In this document: positions 33,527-42,900 of the stretch, piece by piece | How positions within the stretch are numbered: the first letter of the stretch is position 1 | Layout of the letters: each line of letters starts with the position of its first letter | NCBI GenBank assembly: GCA_937146725.1 | Contig: CAKZRU010000164.1 | Location: forward strand, 62,001-126,000 | Direction of reading: 5' to 3' | Length of the DNA stretch: 64,000 nt | Origin: an uncultured Myxococcales bacterium | GTDB lineage: Bacteria; Myxococcota_A; Bradymonadia; UBA7976; VGTA01 | The notes under the pieces: model-generated | The model's input: the letters and a program-made list of their open reading frames with translations, nothing else | Told to the model about the DNA's origin: nothing | Database searches by the model: none | Translations under genes and position numbers: made by a program

Positions 33527-35863
33527 ATGAAAAAACACACCCCCGAAATCACTTCGCTCTTTGATCAAAGGTCGGTCACTCAACCTCAATCCCCTATGTC
33601 CACTCACCATAAAAGCCAACCACTTGCCGAACGTTTAAGACCAAGAACGCTGAATGACTATGTTGGGCAAAAACATATTTTGGCGCCTGGACGTTTACTA
33701 AGAAGAGCCATAGAGGCAGACCAAGTTCGTTCGCTCATCTTATATGGCCCTCCTGGTACGGGGAAAACAACTTTAGCTCAGGTCATTGCCGAATACTCCA
33801 ACTCTACTTTTGTGGCCCTAAATGCTGTTTTAAGTGGTGTAAAAACAATTCGGGAAGAAGTCCAAGCAGCCGAAAAACGCTTACAACGTTTTTCACAGCC
33901 GACCTTGCTTTTCATTGATGAGATTCATCGCTTCAACCAAGCTCAGCAAGATGCCTTATTACCTTGGGTAGAACGCGGTATCGTGACTTTAATTGGTGCC
34001 ACAACTGAAAATCCTTATTTTGAAGTGAACAATGCACTCAATAGTCGCTCTCATATTTTTCAGTTAAAGGCCCTTGATCAGCAAGATCTAACCGAAGTGA
34101 TACAAAGAGCCTTAAATCATCCAGCGGCCTATGCACATCTAGATATCACGATTAGACCCGATGCCTTAAATCATTGGCTTGAAGTGGTCAATGGTGATGC
34201 TCGTTCGCTTTTAAATGCCTTGGAACTTGCAGTGGAGAGTAGTTCACCCCAAGAAAATCGCTTAGTCATTGATCTAGAGCTTGCCGAAGCTTCAATTCAA
34301 GAAAGAGCGGTTTTATATGACCGAGAAGGTGACGCCCATTTTGATACCATGAGCGCTTATATTAAAAGTATGCGTGGTTCAGACCCTGATGCTTCACTGT
34401 ATTGGCTGGCCAAAATGGTTTATGCGGGAGAACCGGCACGAAATATTTTTAGGCGCTTATTAATTTTTGCTAGCGAAGACATAGGTTTAGCTTGGTCACA
34501 AGGGATCGGTGTTGTTGAATCATGTGCAGCAGCCTTTGACCGAGTAGGTATGCCAGAGGGACGCTTTCATTTAGCTCATGCTACACTTGCAATGGCTACT
34601 GCTCCAAAATCAAATTCTAGCTTGGGCTTTTTTGATGCACTGAATACGGTCAAAGCTGAAAAGCATGCCGAAGTGCCTAATCACCTTAAAGACCCAAACC
34701 GAGATGGAGATGCTTTTGGGCACGGCAAAGATTATTTATACCCCCATGCCTATCAAAACCATTGGGTCGCTCAAGATTACCTGCCCGATGCGCTTAAGGG
34801 TAAGATTTTTTATCAGCCTTCTCAACAAGGAGATGAAGCACAAATCAAGGTTAGAGTAAAAGCTTTGAGAGAAGCACAGTTAGAGGGGCTGATCAGTGGT
34901 GGAGCCGGTGATCCTCTACTTAAACACAGTTCAATCACCGAAGAGTTTATGAGCGCCTCTCCGCATACCAAGCAGCTTGAACAATGGGTAGAAAGAGCGA
35001 TGGGGCAAGTCAGTGATGAACTTGCCTTACTTAGAGAGCAAATGCTGAAAAAAGCCCAGTTGAAGCGGAGTGATCTTATTTTTGATCTAAATGCAGGAGC
35101 TGGTTTACTGACTTGGCCAGCCACACGTAAGGCGGTTGAAGGTGGAGTGTGGGCATACTGTCTTCATAGGCATGAGGCTGAAAGTCTGAGTGCTTTGGCG
35201 CAAGAATTACCTTGGGTGCATCAGCCTAATATCCACTACGGAAATCTTGAACATGATTTACAAAGGTTAAGCATCGAGCAGAACTTAAAAGAACTGAATT
35301 TTGATCAAATCCTTACTCGCTCTCTATTTACTCGACCTAAGTCTTGGACAAGTCGGCTCAATACCCTTTATAAATTGATTAACGTAGGACACACAACTAA
35401 GATTACCCTTGCAGAGCCCTATGTTTTCGGTGCGCAGCGTTTAAGCTCTTTAGCTTCCCTTAAAACATATGATTCAAGCAAAGCCGAGCAACTCTTTCAA
35501 GCATGGAACAAGGCAGAATCTCAAGTGTATCAAAAGCTCGATTCTTATTGGCATTATGATCAATTCCTCACCTTTTTAAATGAATCTAAGTTTTCATTAG
35601 ATGAGATCAGTTTTGAGTTGGTAAACTTTGAAAGAAAACTGAGAATATCAAGTGAGCGAGTAAAGTCTTGGCTCAGCTCAAAAGAAGACTCATATATCAA
35701 TCAACTTCGACATGAACTAGCAACACCTGAACTCATGATTCCCATTCAAGAATGCTTACAACAGTTGGCGGGTCAAAAGGTAGATTGGCAAGTCACTTGG
35801 CTCATTATTCAATTTAGCTTTAAGGGTGATGAAGTCATTGAAGATCTTGAAGCTCGAAAATAA
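33527..35863 (+). CDS. rarA: RarA/MgsA recombination factor with fused C-terminal methyltransferase-like domain
   Basis: Residues ~25-440 are RarA (MgsA/WRNIP1), a AAA+ ATPase of the replication clamp-loader family acting at stalled forks. Walker A GPPGTGKT starts at ~74, Walker B LLFIDEIHRF has its Asp at ~131, followed by sensor-1 IGATTENP, and the C-terminal tetramerisation part includes NLHLKD-like HLKDPNRDG. E. coli RarA ends near 447 residues. Here a further ~330 residues follow, in which DLIFDLNAGAGLL (about 515) resembles a SAM-binding motif I. A 'RarA/unknown domain fusion' form is known in other bacteria. ATG 33527 is preferred to an in-frame TTG at 33518. Confidence 0.9.
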   Translation: MKKHTPEITSLFDQRSVTQPQSPMSTHHKSQPLAERLRPRTLNDYVGQKHILAPGRLLRRAIEADQVRSLILYGPPGTGKTTLAQVIAEYSNSTFVALNAVLSGVKTIREEVQAAEKRLQRFSQPTLLFIDEIHRFNQAQQDALLPWVERGIVTLIGATTENPYFEVNNALNSRSHIFQLKALDQQDLTEVIQRALNHPAAYAHLDITIRPDALNHWLEVVNGDARSLLNALELAVESSSPQENRLVIDLELAEASIQERAVLYDREGDAHFDTMSAYIKSMRGSDPDASLYWLAKMVYAGEPARNIFRRLLIFASEDIGLAWSQGIGVVESCAAAFDRVGMPEGRFHLAHATLAMATAPKSNSSLGFFDALNTVKAEKHAEVPNHLKDPNRDGDAFGHGKDYLYPHAYQNHWVAQDYLPDALKGKIFYQPSQQGDEAQIKVRVKALREAQLEGLISGGAGDPLLKHSSITEEFMSASPHTKQLEQWVERAMGQVSDELALLREQMLKKAQLKRSDLIFDLNAGAGLLTWPATRKAVEGGVWAYCLHRHEAESLSALAQELPWVHQPNIHYGNLEHDLQRLSIEQNLKELNFDQILTRSLFTRPKSWTSRLNTLYKLINVGHTTKITLAEPYVFGAQRLSSLASLKTYDSSKAEQLFQAWNKAESQVYQKLDSYWHYDQFLTFLNESKFSLDEISFELVNFERKLRISSERVKSWLSSKEDSYINQLRHELATPELMIPIQECLQQLAGQKVDWQVTWLIIQFSFKGDEVIEDLEARK

Positions 35864-36019
35864 AAATGGAATGCTAAAAACTTGTTAGTATTCAAGTGTA
35901 TCAATTAAACCAAAGATTAAGTTTCATTTATGTATAAAGTATATGGCTCCATTCGAGCGTGTGAATATGAGTACTTAATCTTGATACCTTAGACACATTC
36001 TTCTGCAAAGTTTTTAATT

Positions 36020-37147
36020 ATGCCAAGCATTTACTCTTTAAGTATTTTATTAATCAGTGTGTTTTGTTTGGCATGTGCACAAGGTGACTCTACTAGAGCT
36101 TCCTTGCAAACTGTTGATATTCCACCGGTTAAAGACGACCCCTACACTCAAGGTAATCCGACTGGCGAGTCCATGGGTGGTGAGTCTATGGGTGGTGAGT
36201 CCATGGGTGGTGAGTCCATGGGTGGTGAAACCAGCTCAGGTGAACCTACTGCGGGTGAGATGCCAATTTTAGATCGTGATCATGATTTAATTCCGGATGA
36301 AAGAGATAATTGCCCGAATATATTTAATCCAGAACAGTCAGATATAGATCGTAACGGTCAAGGCGATGCTTGTGCGCCGGATATAGACCAAGATGGAGTT
36401 CCAGACCAATGGGATCCGGCTCCCATGGATGCGACCTGGCCCGGACGAGCTCAGCCCGATACAGTGTATGCCCATACAAATAGCGATTTATATGCATTGG
36501 ATGTAAAGCGCTTAGCTTTAAATTATGTCAGCACCTTTAGCTTTGATCAAGAGGGTGACTACCAAATCACCGATATTGCCTTTGACCGATCAGGGGTTTT
36601 ATGGGCGATTTCATATAATTATTTGTGGCTTTGCCATCCTCAAAACGGCCGCTGTCGAATTCAAGGTCGCTTACCTACGCAGTTTAATGGACTTAGTTTT
36701 TTACCCGGCGATTTATTTAGGGCAGACCAAGATATTTTAGTCGGGATTGCGTTGGATGGTACTTGGCATAAATTAGAGGTGTTTAATGGCTCAATCACGA
36801 GTTTAGTGATGGGTCGTTACCCAAATGAAACCTCAAGTGGGGATGCTTTTTCAATCGCCGGTATCGGTACTTTTGCTTCGGTCAAAAGAGAGGGAATTAC
36901 GGACGATCTCATCATTTCTCTCAATCCTCAACAAGTGGATGAAATTACAGATATTGTGACCTTGTCTGGCTATCAACGGATTTATGGTTTAGCCGGATGG
37001 CAAGGAAAGCTTTTTGCTTTTGATGAGTCCGGAGTAGTATTGCAAATCGACTTACGAGATCGCACTGTCATCATGATTGCCAATGATGGACAGGCTTGGT
37101 GGGGCGCTGGCGTTTCTTCAGTGTTGTATACTCGTCCTCCCCAATAA
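36020..37147 (+). CDS. Lipoprotein with GESMG repeats and thrombospondin type-3-like calcium motifs
   Basis: A 375-residue lipoprotein. The signal ends at lipobox CLAC, followed by a tether containing four GESMG units. Next come two Asp-rich motifs (DRDHDLIPDERDNCPNIFNP, DIDQDGVPDQWDP), the thrombospondin type-3/calcium-binding pattern with a CPN-C pair. The remaining ~270 residues resemble a beta-propeller-type or quinoprotein-like fold (DTVYAHTNSDLYALDV, IAFDRSGVLWAISYNY, GLAGWQGKLFAFDESG). The role is unknown; it is probably an outer-surface sensor or binding protein. It is unlinked to the folE gene downstream apart from orientation. Confidence 0.82.
   Translation: MPSIYSLSILLISVFCLACAQGDSTRASLQTVDIPPVKDDPYTQGNPTGESMGGESMGGESMGGESMGGETSSGEPTAGEMPILDRDHDLIPDERDNCPNIFNPEQSDIDRNGQGDACAPDIDQDGVPDQWDPAPMDATWPGRAQPDTVYAHTNSDLYALDVKRLALNYVSTFSFDQEGDYQITDIAFDRSGVLWAISYNYLWLCHPQNGRCRIQGRLPTQFNGLSFLPGDLFRADQDILVGIALDGTWHKLEVFNGSITSLVMGRYPNETSSGDAFSIAGIGTFASVKREGITDDLIISLNPQQVDEITDIVTLSGYQRIYGLAGWQGKLFAFDESGVVLQIDLRDRTVIMIANDGQAWWGAGVSSVLYTRPPQ
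36164..36223. repeat. 15-bp tandem repeat encoding GESMG units
   Basis: Four consecutive 15-base copies (GGTGAGTCCATGGGT type) immediately downstream of the lipobox of the lipoprotein gene. They encode a flexible acidic Gly-rich tether like those in the acylase and MAGEP lipoproteins. Confidence 0.85.
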
Positions 37148-37314
37148 TTTAGTCCATGATTACCATGAATGCAGATAGAAAAATCACTTAGCACTTGCTT
37201 CATCAGACACTCTCGCTTAACAAGTAGCCTTATTCTCATCCTTGTGATGAACAAACCTTGTCGGATTTTTAGAAATCACCTCTCCATTACTCGGTCTAAT
37301 CATAAGAGCGGTCT

Positions 37315-37947
37315 ATGCAAAGTATATCTAAGCAAAAAAATCAAGAGCTTAAGCATCCTAAATATCCCGATGAAGGGCTCATCGCCAATCATATGAGTAA
37401 GATTCTTGCGGAACTCGGTGAAGATCCTCAACGACAAGGCCTAATCAAAACCCCACAGCGGGTTGAAAAGAGTTTACGTTTTCTTTGCTCTGGTTATCAA
37501 AGTGAGCCCGCTGAGATCCTCAGATCAGCGCTATTTTCTAGTGCAGACCTCGCTTATCCCAACCGACAGCCAAATGATCGCATCGTGTTAGTAAAAGATA
37601 TGGAGTTCTACTCGTTATGCGAACATCATATGCTTCCCTTTTATGGACGAGCCCATATTGCCTATATTCCTAATAAACTGAATGTTGGTTTAAGCAAACT
37701 GCCTAGAGTAGTTGAAGCTTTCGCTCGGCGCTTACAAGTCCAAGAGCGCTTAACAAACCAACTCTGTGCAACCATTCAAGATGTTCTTGAACCAGAGGGT
37801 GTGGCTGTCGCAATTGAGGCATCACACCTATGTATGATGATGCGTGGTGTACAAAATCAAGGTGGTAAAACTTGGACGACAGCCACCTTGGGCTCATTTC
37901 AGCAAGCACAGTTTAGAAATGAGTTTATGTCCTTAATTAAAGGTTAG
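37315..37947 (+). CDS. folE: GTP cyclohydrolase I
   Basis: Converts GTP to 7,8-dihydroneopterin triphosphate, the first step of tetrahydrofolate synthesis. It is 210 residues. The zinc site is intact: Cys102 and His105 in SLCEHHMLPF, and Cys173 in SHLCMMMRGV. Other family motifs are GLIKTPQRVEKSL, YGRAHIAYIPNKLNVGLSKL and RRLQVQERLTNQL. The gene stands alone, ending 25 bases from the convergent TPR gene. Confidence 0.96.
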   Translation: MQSISKQKNQELKHPKYPDEGLIANHMSKILAELGEDPQRQGLIKTPQRVEKSLRFLCSGYQSEPAEILRSALFSSADLAYPNRQPNDRIVLVKDMEFYSLCEHHMLPFYGRAHIAYIPNKLNVGLSKLPRVVEAFARRLQVQERLTNQLCATIQDVLEPEGVAVAIEASHLCMMMRGVQNQGGKTWTTATLGSFQQAQFRNEFMSLIKG

Positions 37948-37972
37948 CCTCAGAAGATATCAGCTTTTTAGC

Positions 37973-39160
37973 TTAGCCAATCACTCCATTACTCACTAAT
38001 TGCTTAAGAATTGTTAAGGCCTGCTCTCTAGGCATAGCTGAGATAACGATTAGGTCCTCATAACTTGTATTGCCATCTACTTGGCTCATAAAGAAACCGG
38101 CTCGATGATCAAAAGCCTGCCAAGAGATTTGATCCGATTTCATTTTGACCTGTGGCTTATAGGAAAGGTCTGCAATCACTTCTGCCGTCTGATCGCTTAC
38201 TTCATGATCCAAAGGCTTATTGGCGGGTGCGGCGGTTGGTGCATCTTCCGGATCCACACTAGGCGCCCCCAAGTGTGTCGAAGAAATGCTTGGCTGAGCA
38301 GTCATTTTGTCTGATTTCTCAGCTAAGGCTTCAGATTCTTGTGCGACTTTTTGCTTACGCTTCGCGGCTTGAAGTGCGGCTTGTTTCTGACGATGATATT
38401 CATCGATATAGCGTCGTGCTACAGCATGCTGGGGATCTTGCAGTAAGAGTTTTTTAGCGGTTTCCACAGCTTGCTCATATTTACCTGAGCGGTGGAAGTC
38501 AGCAAGTTGACGGCTGAGTGCTTGAATGGTTAAACCTTCAGCTTGAGTGGCTGGACCGGCTTGGCCTGAGATTGCTTTTTGAGCAACTTCAGACTGTACC
38601 ATTTGTGAAACCGGATTTGCAAATTGCTCTGTTGGTGAAGCAAGTAAGGTTGCCGGTAGGACTTCTTCTGGTTGCTTGGTCACAACTTCTTCTTCAATTA
38701 AGTCTTCTGCACTTTCCTCATGGTTAGGAATAAGCCCTGCGCCCATCTGGGTGCCAATCGTTGCCGTACCACGGCGAACACGAATTGACTCTGGCGGTGG
38801 TGGGGGTTCAGGGCTCTCCACAGGAGTAATGACCTGTGCAATAGCACCGCTGGGTGCTTGCAACATATTTGGATCAAAGTTAGCCTGCATATCATTACTT
38901 GCATCTTGACCGCGTAATTTGTTGCTTTCTCTTCGTTGAGCCGAACTCACTTCATGCTCTGTATATTGATCGTTTAACCCTAAATAGCCTTGAACAAATT
39001 CGATATAGCGCTGAGCAACTTCATGATCGGGCACGAGTTTGAGGAGCTCTTTCCAACAACTCAATGCATTATAAATCTCACCTGATTCATAAAACGCAAT
39101 GCCATCATATAGGGCAACTTCTGGGTCTGCACCACTTACAAGATGATGTGTCTCTGTCAT
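37973..39160 (-). CDS. TPR-containing protein of the DnaK cluster
   Basis: A 395-residue soluble protein, 19 bases downstream of the DnaK gene. Two tetratricopeptide-like units are visible, one at the N-terminus (FYESGEIYNALSCWKELLKL) and one near the middle (DFHRSGKYEQAVETAKKLLL). Long Pro/Glu/Ala-rich disordered stretches separate them. The C-terminus (DGNTSYEDLIVISAMPREQA, ILKQLVSNGVIG) resembles the small winged-helix-like tail seen in myxobacterial regulatory proteins. It likely acts with the DnaK and J proteins as an adaptor. CGGAGAATC precedes the ATG. No enzyme motif is present. Confidence 0.75.
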   Translation of the reverse strand: MTETHHLVSGADPEVALYDGIAFYESGEIYNALSCWKELLKLVPDHEVAQRYIEFVQGYLGLNDQYTEHEVSSAQRRESNKLRGQDASNDMQANFDPNMLQAPSGAIAQVITPVESPEPPPPPESIRVRRGTATIGTQMGAGLIPNHEESAEDLIEEEVVTKQPEEVLPATLLASPTEQFANPVSQMVQSEVAQKAISGQAGPATQAEGLTIQALSRQLADFHRSGKYEQAVETAKKLLLQDPQHAVARRYIDEYHRQKQAALQAAKRKQKVAQESEALAEKSDKMTAQPSISSTHLGAPSVDPEDAPTAAPANKPLDHEVSDQTAEVIADLSYKPQVKMKSDQISWQAFDHRAGFFMSQVDGNTSYEDLIVISAMPREQALTILKQLVSNGVIG

Positions 39161-39179
39161 AAGATTCTCCGATCAACGC

Positions 39180-41003
39180 CTACTTGCGCTTCATCTTTTC
39201 TATTACATTATGGAACATATTTAAGGTGCGGGCGAGGGCTTTTGAATCGCGCTCAAGTGATTCTAGATGGTCACCCTCGATCGTGAGCTTAGAACGCTCG
39301 ATTACCTCTTTTGCTTTGATTAAAGCTTCTTCAGCAAAGCCATTATTCGCCAAAAGGGTTTCTACCCGTGGCATAATTCTATCCATGGTATCTAAGGTGC
39401 GTTTAATTTTTTGCTGAAGTTGTAAAACTCGCTCACGGCTTCTTAAAGTAACCAAATGCTCAGCATTTTCTGCAGCCATTTTCTCTAAGGCTTCACCACT
39501 CATACCGGAACGAGAAGTCACAGTTATCGCTTGTTCTACACCTGTTTCTAGGTTTCGAGCGCTTACTGACACAACCCCATCGGCATCGATTTCAAAGGTG
39601 ACTTCAAATTCAACCTCGCCCTGTGGAGCCGGGCGAATATTACTAAGCGTGAACTCACCTAAAAGGTCATTTTTGGTAGCATCCTCATGTTCACCTTGTA
39701 AAACAAGGATTCTGACAGAGGTCTGTGCATCTCTTACTGTTGTGAATATATGACTTTTTGCCGTTGGAATTGTTGTATTCTTGGGAATCAAAGGATTGAA
39801 CTCACCACCAGCGACCATAATCCCTAAAGACATAGGAGTTACATCGAGTAAAAGAACATCTTGGCCACCCTTTTGTAGTGAGGCAGCATGGAGTGCTGCA
39901 CCTAAAGAAACCACTTCATCTGGATGTACATCCCGACGAGGGGAGCGCTTAAAAAAGTCTTTCACTCTCTCTTGAACCAAAGGCATTCTAGTCATCCCAC
40001 CCACCAAAATGACCTCATCGATATCGACTTTTGCTTCCTTCATCCCTTGGCGACAGATCTCAATCGTTCGATCTACAAGATCTTCGGTCAAAGACTCAAG
40101 TTTATTGCGGGTAAGAACCTTTTGTAAATGTAAGGTCATTCCTTCTGCGGTGGAAATGATAAAGGGCAAGTTGATTTCGGTGGAACGAACGCTTGAAAGC
40201 TCACATTTTGCTTTTTCAGCGGCGTCTCGAACTCTTTGCATGGCCATTTTATCACGTCTTAAGTCGACTCGGTGCTCTTTGGCAAACTCGACAACCAGCC
40301 ACTGCATAATCAAACGATCATCAAAGTCTTCACCACCAAGTTGGGTATCGCCTACAGTTGAAAGAACTTCAAAAACACCATCTGAAATATGTAGAACAGA
40401 AAAGTCAAAAGTACCTCCGCCTAAGTCATAGACAGCTACGACCTTATCGATATCCTTGCCATATCCATAGGCTAAAGCCGCCGAAGTAGGCTCATTGATC
40501 ATTCTCATGACTTCTAGGCCTGCCAAGGTACCGGCTTCTTTGGTAGCTTGTCTTTGGCGATCATTAAAATAGGCTGGCACTGTAATGACAGCCTTGCTGA
40601 TGCTTTCCCCTAGGTATTCTTCTGCAATTTCCTTGAGCTCTAGCAAAACCATACTACTGATCTCGGGCATGGCATAAGCTCGATCATTTATTTTTATGAG
40701 CACTTCACCATGATGGCCTTCAACCGCCTCAAACCCTCTTGACTCTAATAAGGATTGTAGCTGTGGATCTGACCACCGTCGCCCAATCAGCCGCTTTGCC
40801 GCCATAATCGTATTACTTGGATTCGTAACCGCTTGGCGTTTTGCAAGCTGTCCAACTAATCTTTTGTTATCTTGAGATATAGCAACAACTGAGGGCGTTG
40901 TATGCACTCCACCTCGACTAGGGATCACAATAGGTGTATTTCCCTCAACAATTGAGACACATGAATTGGTTGTTCCTAGATCGATACCAATAATCCGCTC
41001 CAT
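39180..41003 (-). CDS. dnaK: DnaK-family chaperone (Hsp70)
   Basis: Hsp70 ATPase of 607 residues. The nucleotide-binding domain is canonical: IIGIDLGTTNSCVSIVEG, AVITVPAYFNDRQRQAT, INEPTSAALAYGYG, VYDLGGGTFDFSVL, VILVGGMTRMPLVQE. The substrate-binding domain (LLDVTPMSLGIMVAGG) and a helical lid follow. The C-terminus ends KMKRK: it lacks the acidic EEVD-like/disordered tail of the housekeeping DnaK and is ~30 residues shorter. With the adjacent TPR and J-TPR genes and no grpE, it may be a specialised paralogue rather than the main DnaK. AAAGGAG precedes the ATG. Confidence 0.92.
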   Translation of the reverse strand: MERIIGIDLGTTNSCVSIVEGNTPIVIPSRGGVHTTPSVVAISQDNKRLVGQLAKRQAVTNPSNTIMAAKRLIGRRWSDPQLQSLLESRGFEAVEGHHGEVLIKINDRAYAMPEISSMVLLELKEIAEEYLGESISKAVITVPAYFNDRQRQATKEAGTLAGLEVMRMINEPTSAALAYGYGKDIDKVVAVYDLGGGTFDFSVLHISDGVFEVLSTVGDTQLGGEDFDDRLIMQWLVVEFAKEHRVDLRRDKMAMQRVRDAAEKAKCELSSVRSTEINLPFIISTAEGMTLHLQKVLTRNKLESLTEDLVDRTIEICRQGMKEAKVDIDEVILVGGMTRMPLVQERVKDFFKRSPRRDVHPDEVVSLGAALHAASLQKGGQDVLLLDVTPMSLGIMVAGGEFNPLIPKNTTIPTAKSHIFTTVRDAQTSVRILVLQGEHEDATKNDLLGEFTLSNIRPAPQGEVEFEVTFEIDADGVVSVSARNLETGVEQAITVTSRSGMSGEALEKMAAENAEHLVTLRSRERVLQLQQKIKRTLDTMDRIMPRVETLLANNGFAEEALIKAKEVIERSKLTIEGDHLESLERDSKALARTLNMFHNVIEKMKRK

Positions 41004-41056
41004 GCGGAAACTCCTTTAATTAAAAGATTAGCAAAGAGTAGCTTAAGCGAATATCC

Positions 41057-42256
41057 TTAAAAACGATAACGTTTTTTTAGTCTAAGTGCACGTGGTTCAG
41101 ATGGATCTAATCCTAAAATCATCTCCATATATTTCTGAGTGTCTGAAAGAGATTTACTGAGCTCAAAACATTGACATAAAAGCCACATATACTCGATATT
41201 AAATGGCTCTTTTTGCTGTGTTTTCTGTAATATGGGGATTAAGTCCTCAACCAACTCAAACTCTAATGAGTATTGGGTAAAAGCCACCAAGCGACGCTCA
41301 CTTGGACTCAAAGCACAAGCCTCCTTAAATAAATCGAGAGCGGCCTGTTTTTGAATGCTGTCTTCACTTTTATATAATGAGTCAGCTTCCTGCCAAAGCT
41401 TGGATGCTCTGTCTTCAGCAACCTTTGCTTCTATACGTTTCAATGCCTCAATATACTTTTGTTCTTTAGGCATATACTCCACACAGAGCTTAAAATGGTT
41501 TAAGGCCCGACTCACTTGACCTCGTGCCTCGGCTTGCTCTCCAGCCATAAAAAAGGTTTTTGCTTGGGATTTAAGATCAGCGCTTTGTTTAGATTGCTCG
41601 TGGGCCTGTCGCCGACCTTGATTTTGGGCTAAACGTTCCCTTAATAAGGATTTACGCTCATCAATTTCGGCCTGAGACCGTTGATTTTGTGGCAGTGGGG
41701 TTGGTGTGGCTCCGACCCGCATACTTTTAGGAGGCTTAATCCCTTTTGATCGTGCTTCGGCTACTTTTTGATGCTGTCGTTCTCTTTCGGCCTGTAACTT
41801 TGAATGATAGGCTAAATCCCTTGCCTTGGTGACTCTAGCGTAGGCGTCTTTGAAGGCTTGATCATCCAATAGAAGATCACGCGCTTGCTGTCCATATTCA
41901 AAAACTAAGCGAACATGTTCAGCAAATGGACCTAAATTAAGTTCTCGGACAGCATCCGGATGAAAGCGCTTAGAAAATCGAAAAAAGGCCTTTTTTATAT
42001 CACGCTCATTCGCATCAGCTGTTAATTCAAAGAATTCAAAATGATCAATTTTATGAAAATAATCAGCCAAAAAGACTAATTCTCGTCTTTGAGCGATGGT
42101 CAGATCATTTTTTTGTAAGAGTAAATAGCGATCAAACTGATAACGACCATAGCGACCTAAACCCGGTAAGCAAACCGGAATCGCAGGCACACCTCCCCAA
42201 ACTCCATATTGAGCAAGATAGTTGAGGTCATCCGGACTCGCTTGATCAAACCACAT
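41057..42256 (-). CDS. J-domain and TPR fusion protein
   Basis: A 399-residue cytoplasmic co-chaperone. After ~70 N-terminal residues a J domain starts (HFEFFELTADANERDIKKAF) with the HPD tripeptide in RFSKRFHPDAVRE, the element that stimulates DnaK. A charged linker with Arg/Gln-rich helices follows, then a C-terminal TPR array (GQVSRALNHFKLCVEYMPKE; QAALDLFKEACALSPSERRL; and a final MEMILGLDPSEPRALRLKKR). It lacks zinc fingers, so it is a class C J protein. It lies 53 bases upstream of dnaK in the same direction, strongly suggesting a dedicated J partner. Confidence 0.86.
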   Translation of the reverse strand: MWFDQASPDDLNYLAQYGVWGGVPAIPVCLPGLGRYGRYQFDRYLLLQKNDLTIAQRRELVFLADYFHKIDHFEFFELTADANERDIKKAFFRFSKRFHPDAVRELNLGPFAEHVRLVFEYGQQARDLLLDDQAFKDAYARVTKARDLAYHSKLQAERERQHQKVAEARSKGIKPPKSMRVGATPTPLPQNQRSQAEIDERKSLLRERLAQNQGRRQAHEQSKQSADLKSQAKTFFMAGEQAEARGQVSRALNHFKLCVEYMPKEQKYIEALKRIEAKVAEDRASKLWQEADSLYKSEDSIQKQAALDLFKEACALSPSERRLVAFTQYSLEFELVEDLIPILQKTQQKEPFNIEYMWLLCQCFELSKSLSDTQKYMEMILGLDPSEPRALRLKKRYRF

Positions 42257-42419
42257 ATAAAACCGTTAAGTGACAGGGAAAAAAGGCAGGGTTAAAGAAA
42301 GACAAAGTTTAGTCAATAATGTTTAGTAATATACAGCAAGAAACTTAGACTTCAATCACCATTCAACGCTTTCTTTACTCAAGCAAACTGAAAGACTGAT
42401 TTCCTTTGATTCTGAGGGG

Positions 42420-42842
42420 TCAATCAGTAGTCAATAAGTTTAAATCTGCAGTAATCTCTACCTTTGGGCTAAGCATATGCGCAACAGAGCAATAGCGTTC
42501 CAAGGATAAGTCTATTGCCCTTTGTGCTGTTTTTTCAGTCAAACCCTCTCCACCTAACTCAAAACTTAGATGAATACGTTCAAAAACAGCAGGGATGCTC
42601 TGTGCTCTCTCGGCTTTAGCCGTAATCTTTGCCTGAGCAAGTTCGGCTCTAGCTTTACGAATAATATGTAAAACATCCATTGCCATACAGCCAGCCAAGC
42701 CAAAAAGTACCATTTCCATAGGTCGAGGGCCTTTGCCTTGGCCACCTAAGTCAGGAGAACCATCCAAGATGAGTTCATTCCCCTCGGCATTGTGTGCCGT
42801 AAATGCAGCCCCCTCCCCTGTATAAACCAATTGAATATCCAT
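42420..42842 (-). CDS. OsmC/Ohr-family protein
   Basis: A 140-residue protein of the OsmC superfamily (YhfA-like branch), thiol-dependent peroxidases that detoxify organic hydroperoxides. The two active cysteines are present, in LFGLAGCMAMDVLHI and in LERYCSVAHML. GPRPMEMVL gives the typical domain-swapped dimer region. GGAGGGGAG immediately upstream is one of the strongest ribosome-binding sites in the window. It is not obviously linked to the flanking J-TPR or PdxJ-like genes other than orientation. Confidence 0.9.
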   Translation of the reverse strand: MDIQLVYTGEGAAFTAHNAEGNELILDGSPDLGGQGKGPRPMEMVLFGLAGCMAMDVLHIIRKARAELAQAKITAKAERAQSIPAVFERIHLSFELGGEGLTEKTAQRAIDLSLERYCSVAHMLSPKVEITADLNLLTTD

Positions 42843-42900
42843 ATCTATTCTCCCCTCCGCAGTAATGAAATCAATACGTTGTTGATACCTAAGCCACTCC

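Noticed and set aside
36982..37254. 90-codon minus-strand ORF over the end of the thrombospondin-like lipoprotein
   Set aside because: It lies opposite a gene with clear signal peptide and calcium motifs and shows no domain or ribosome-binding site.
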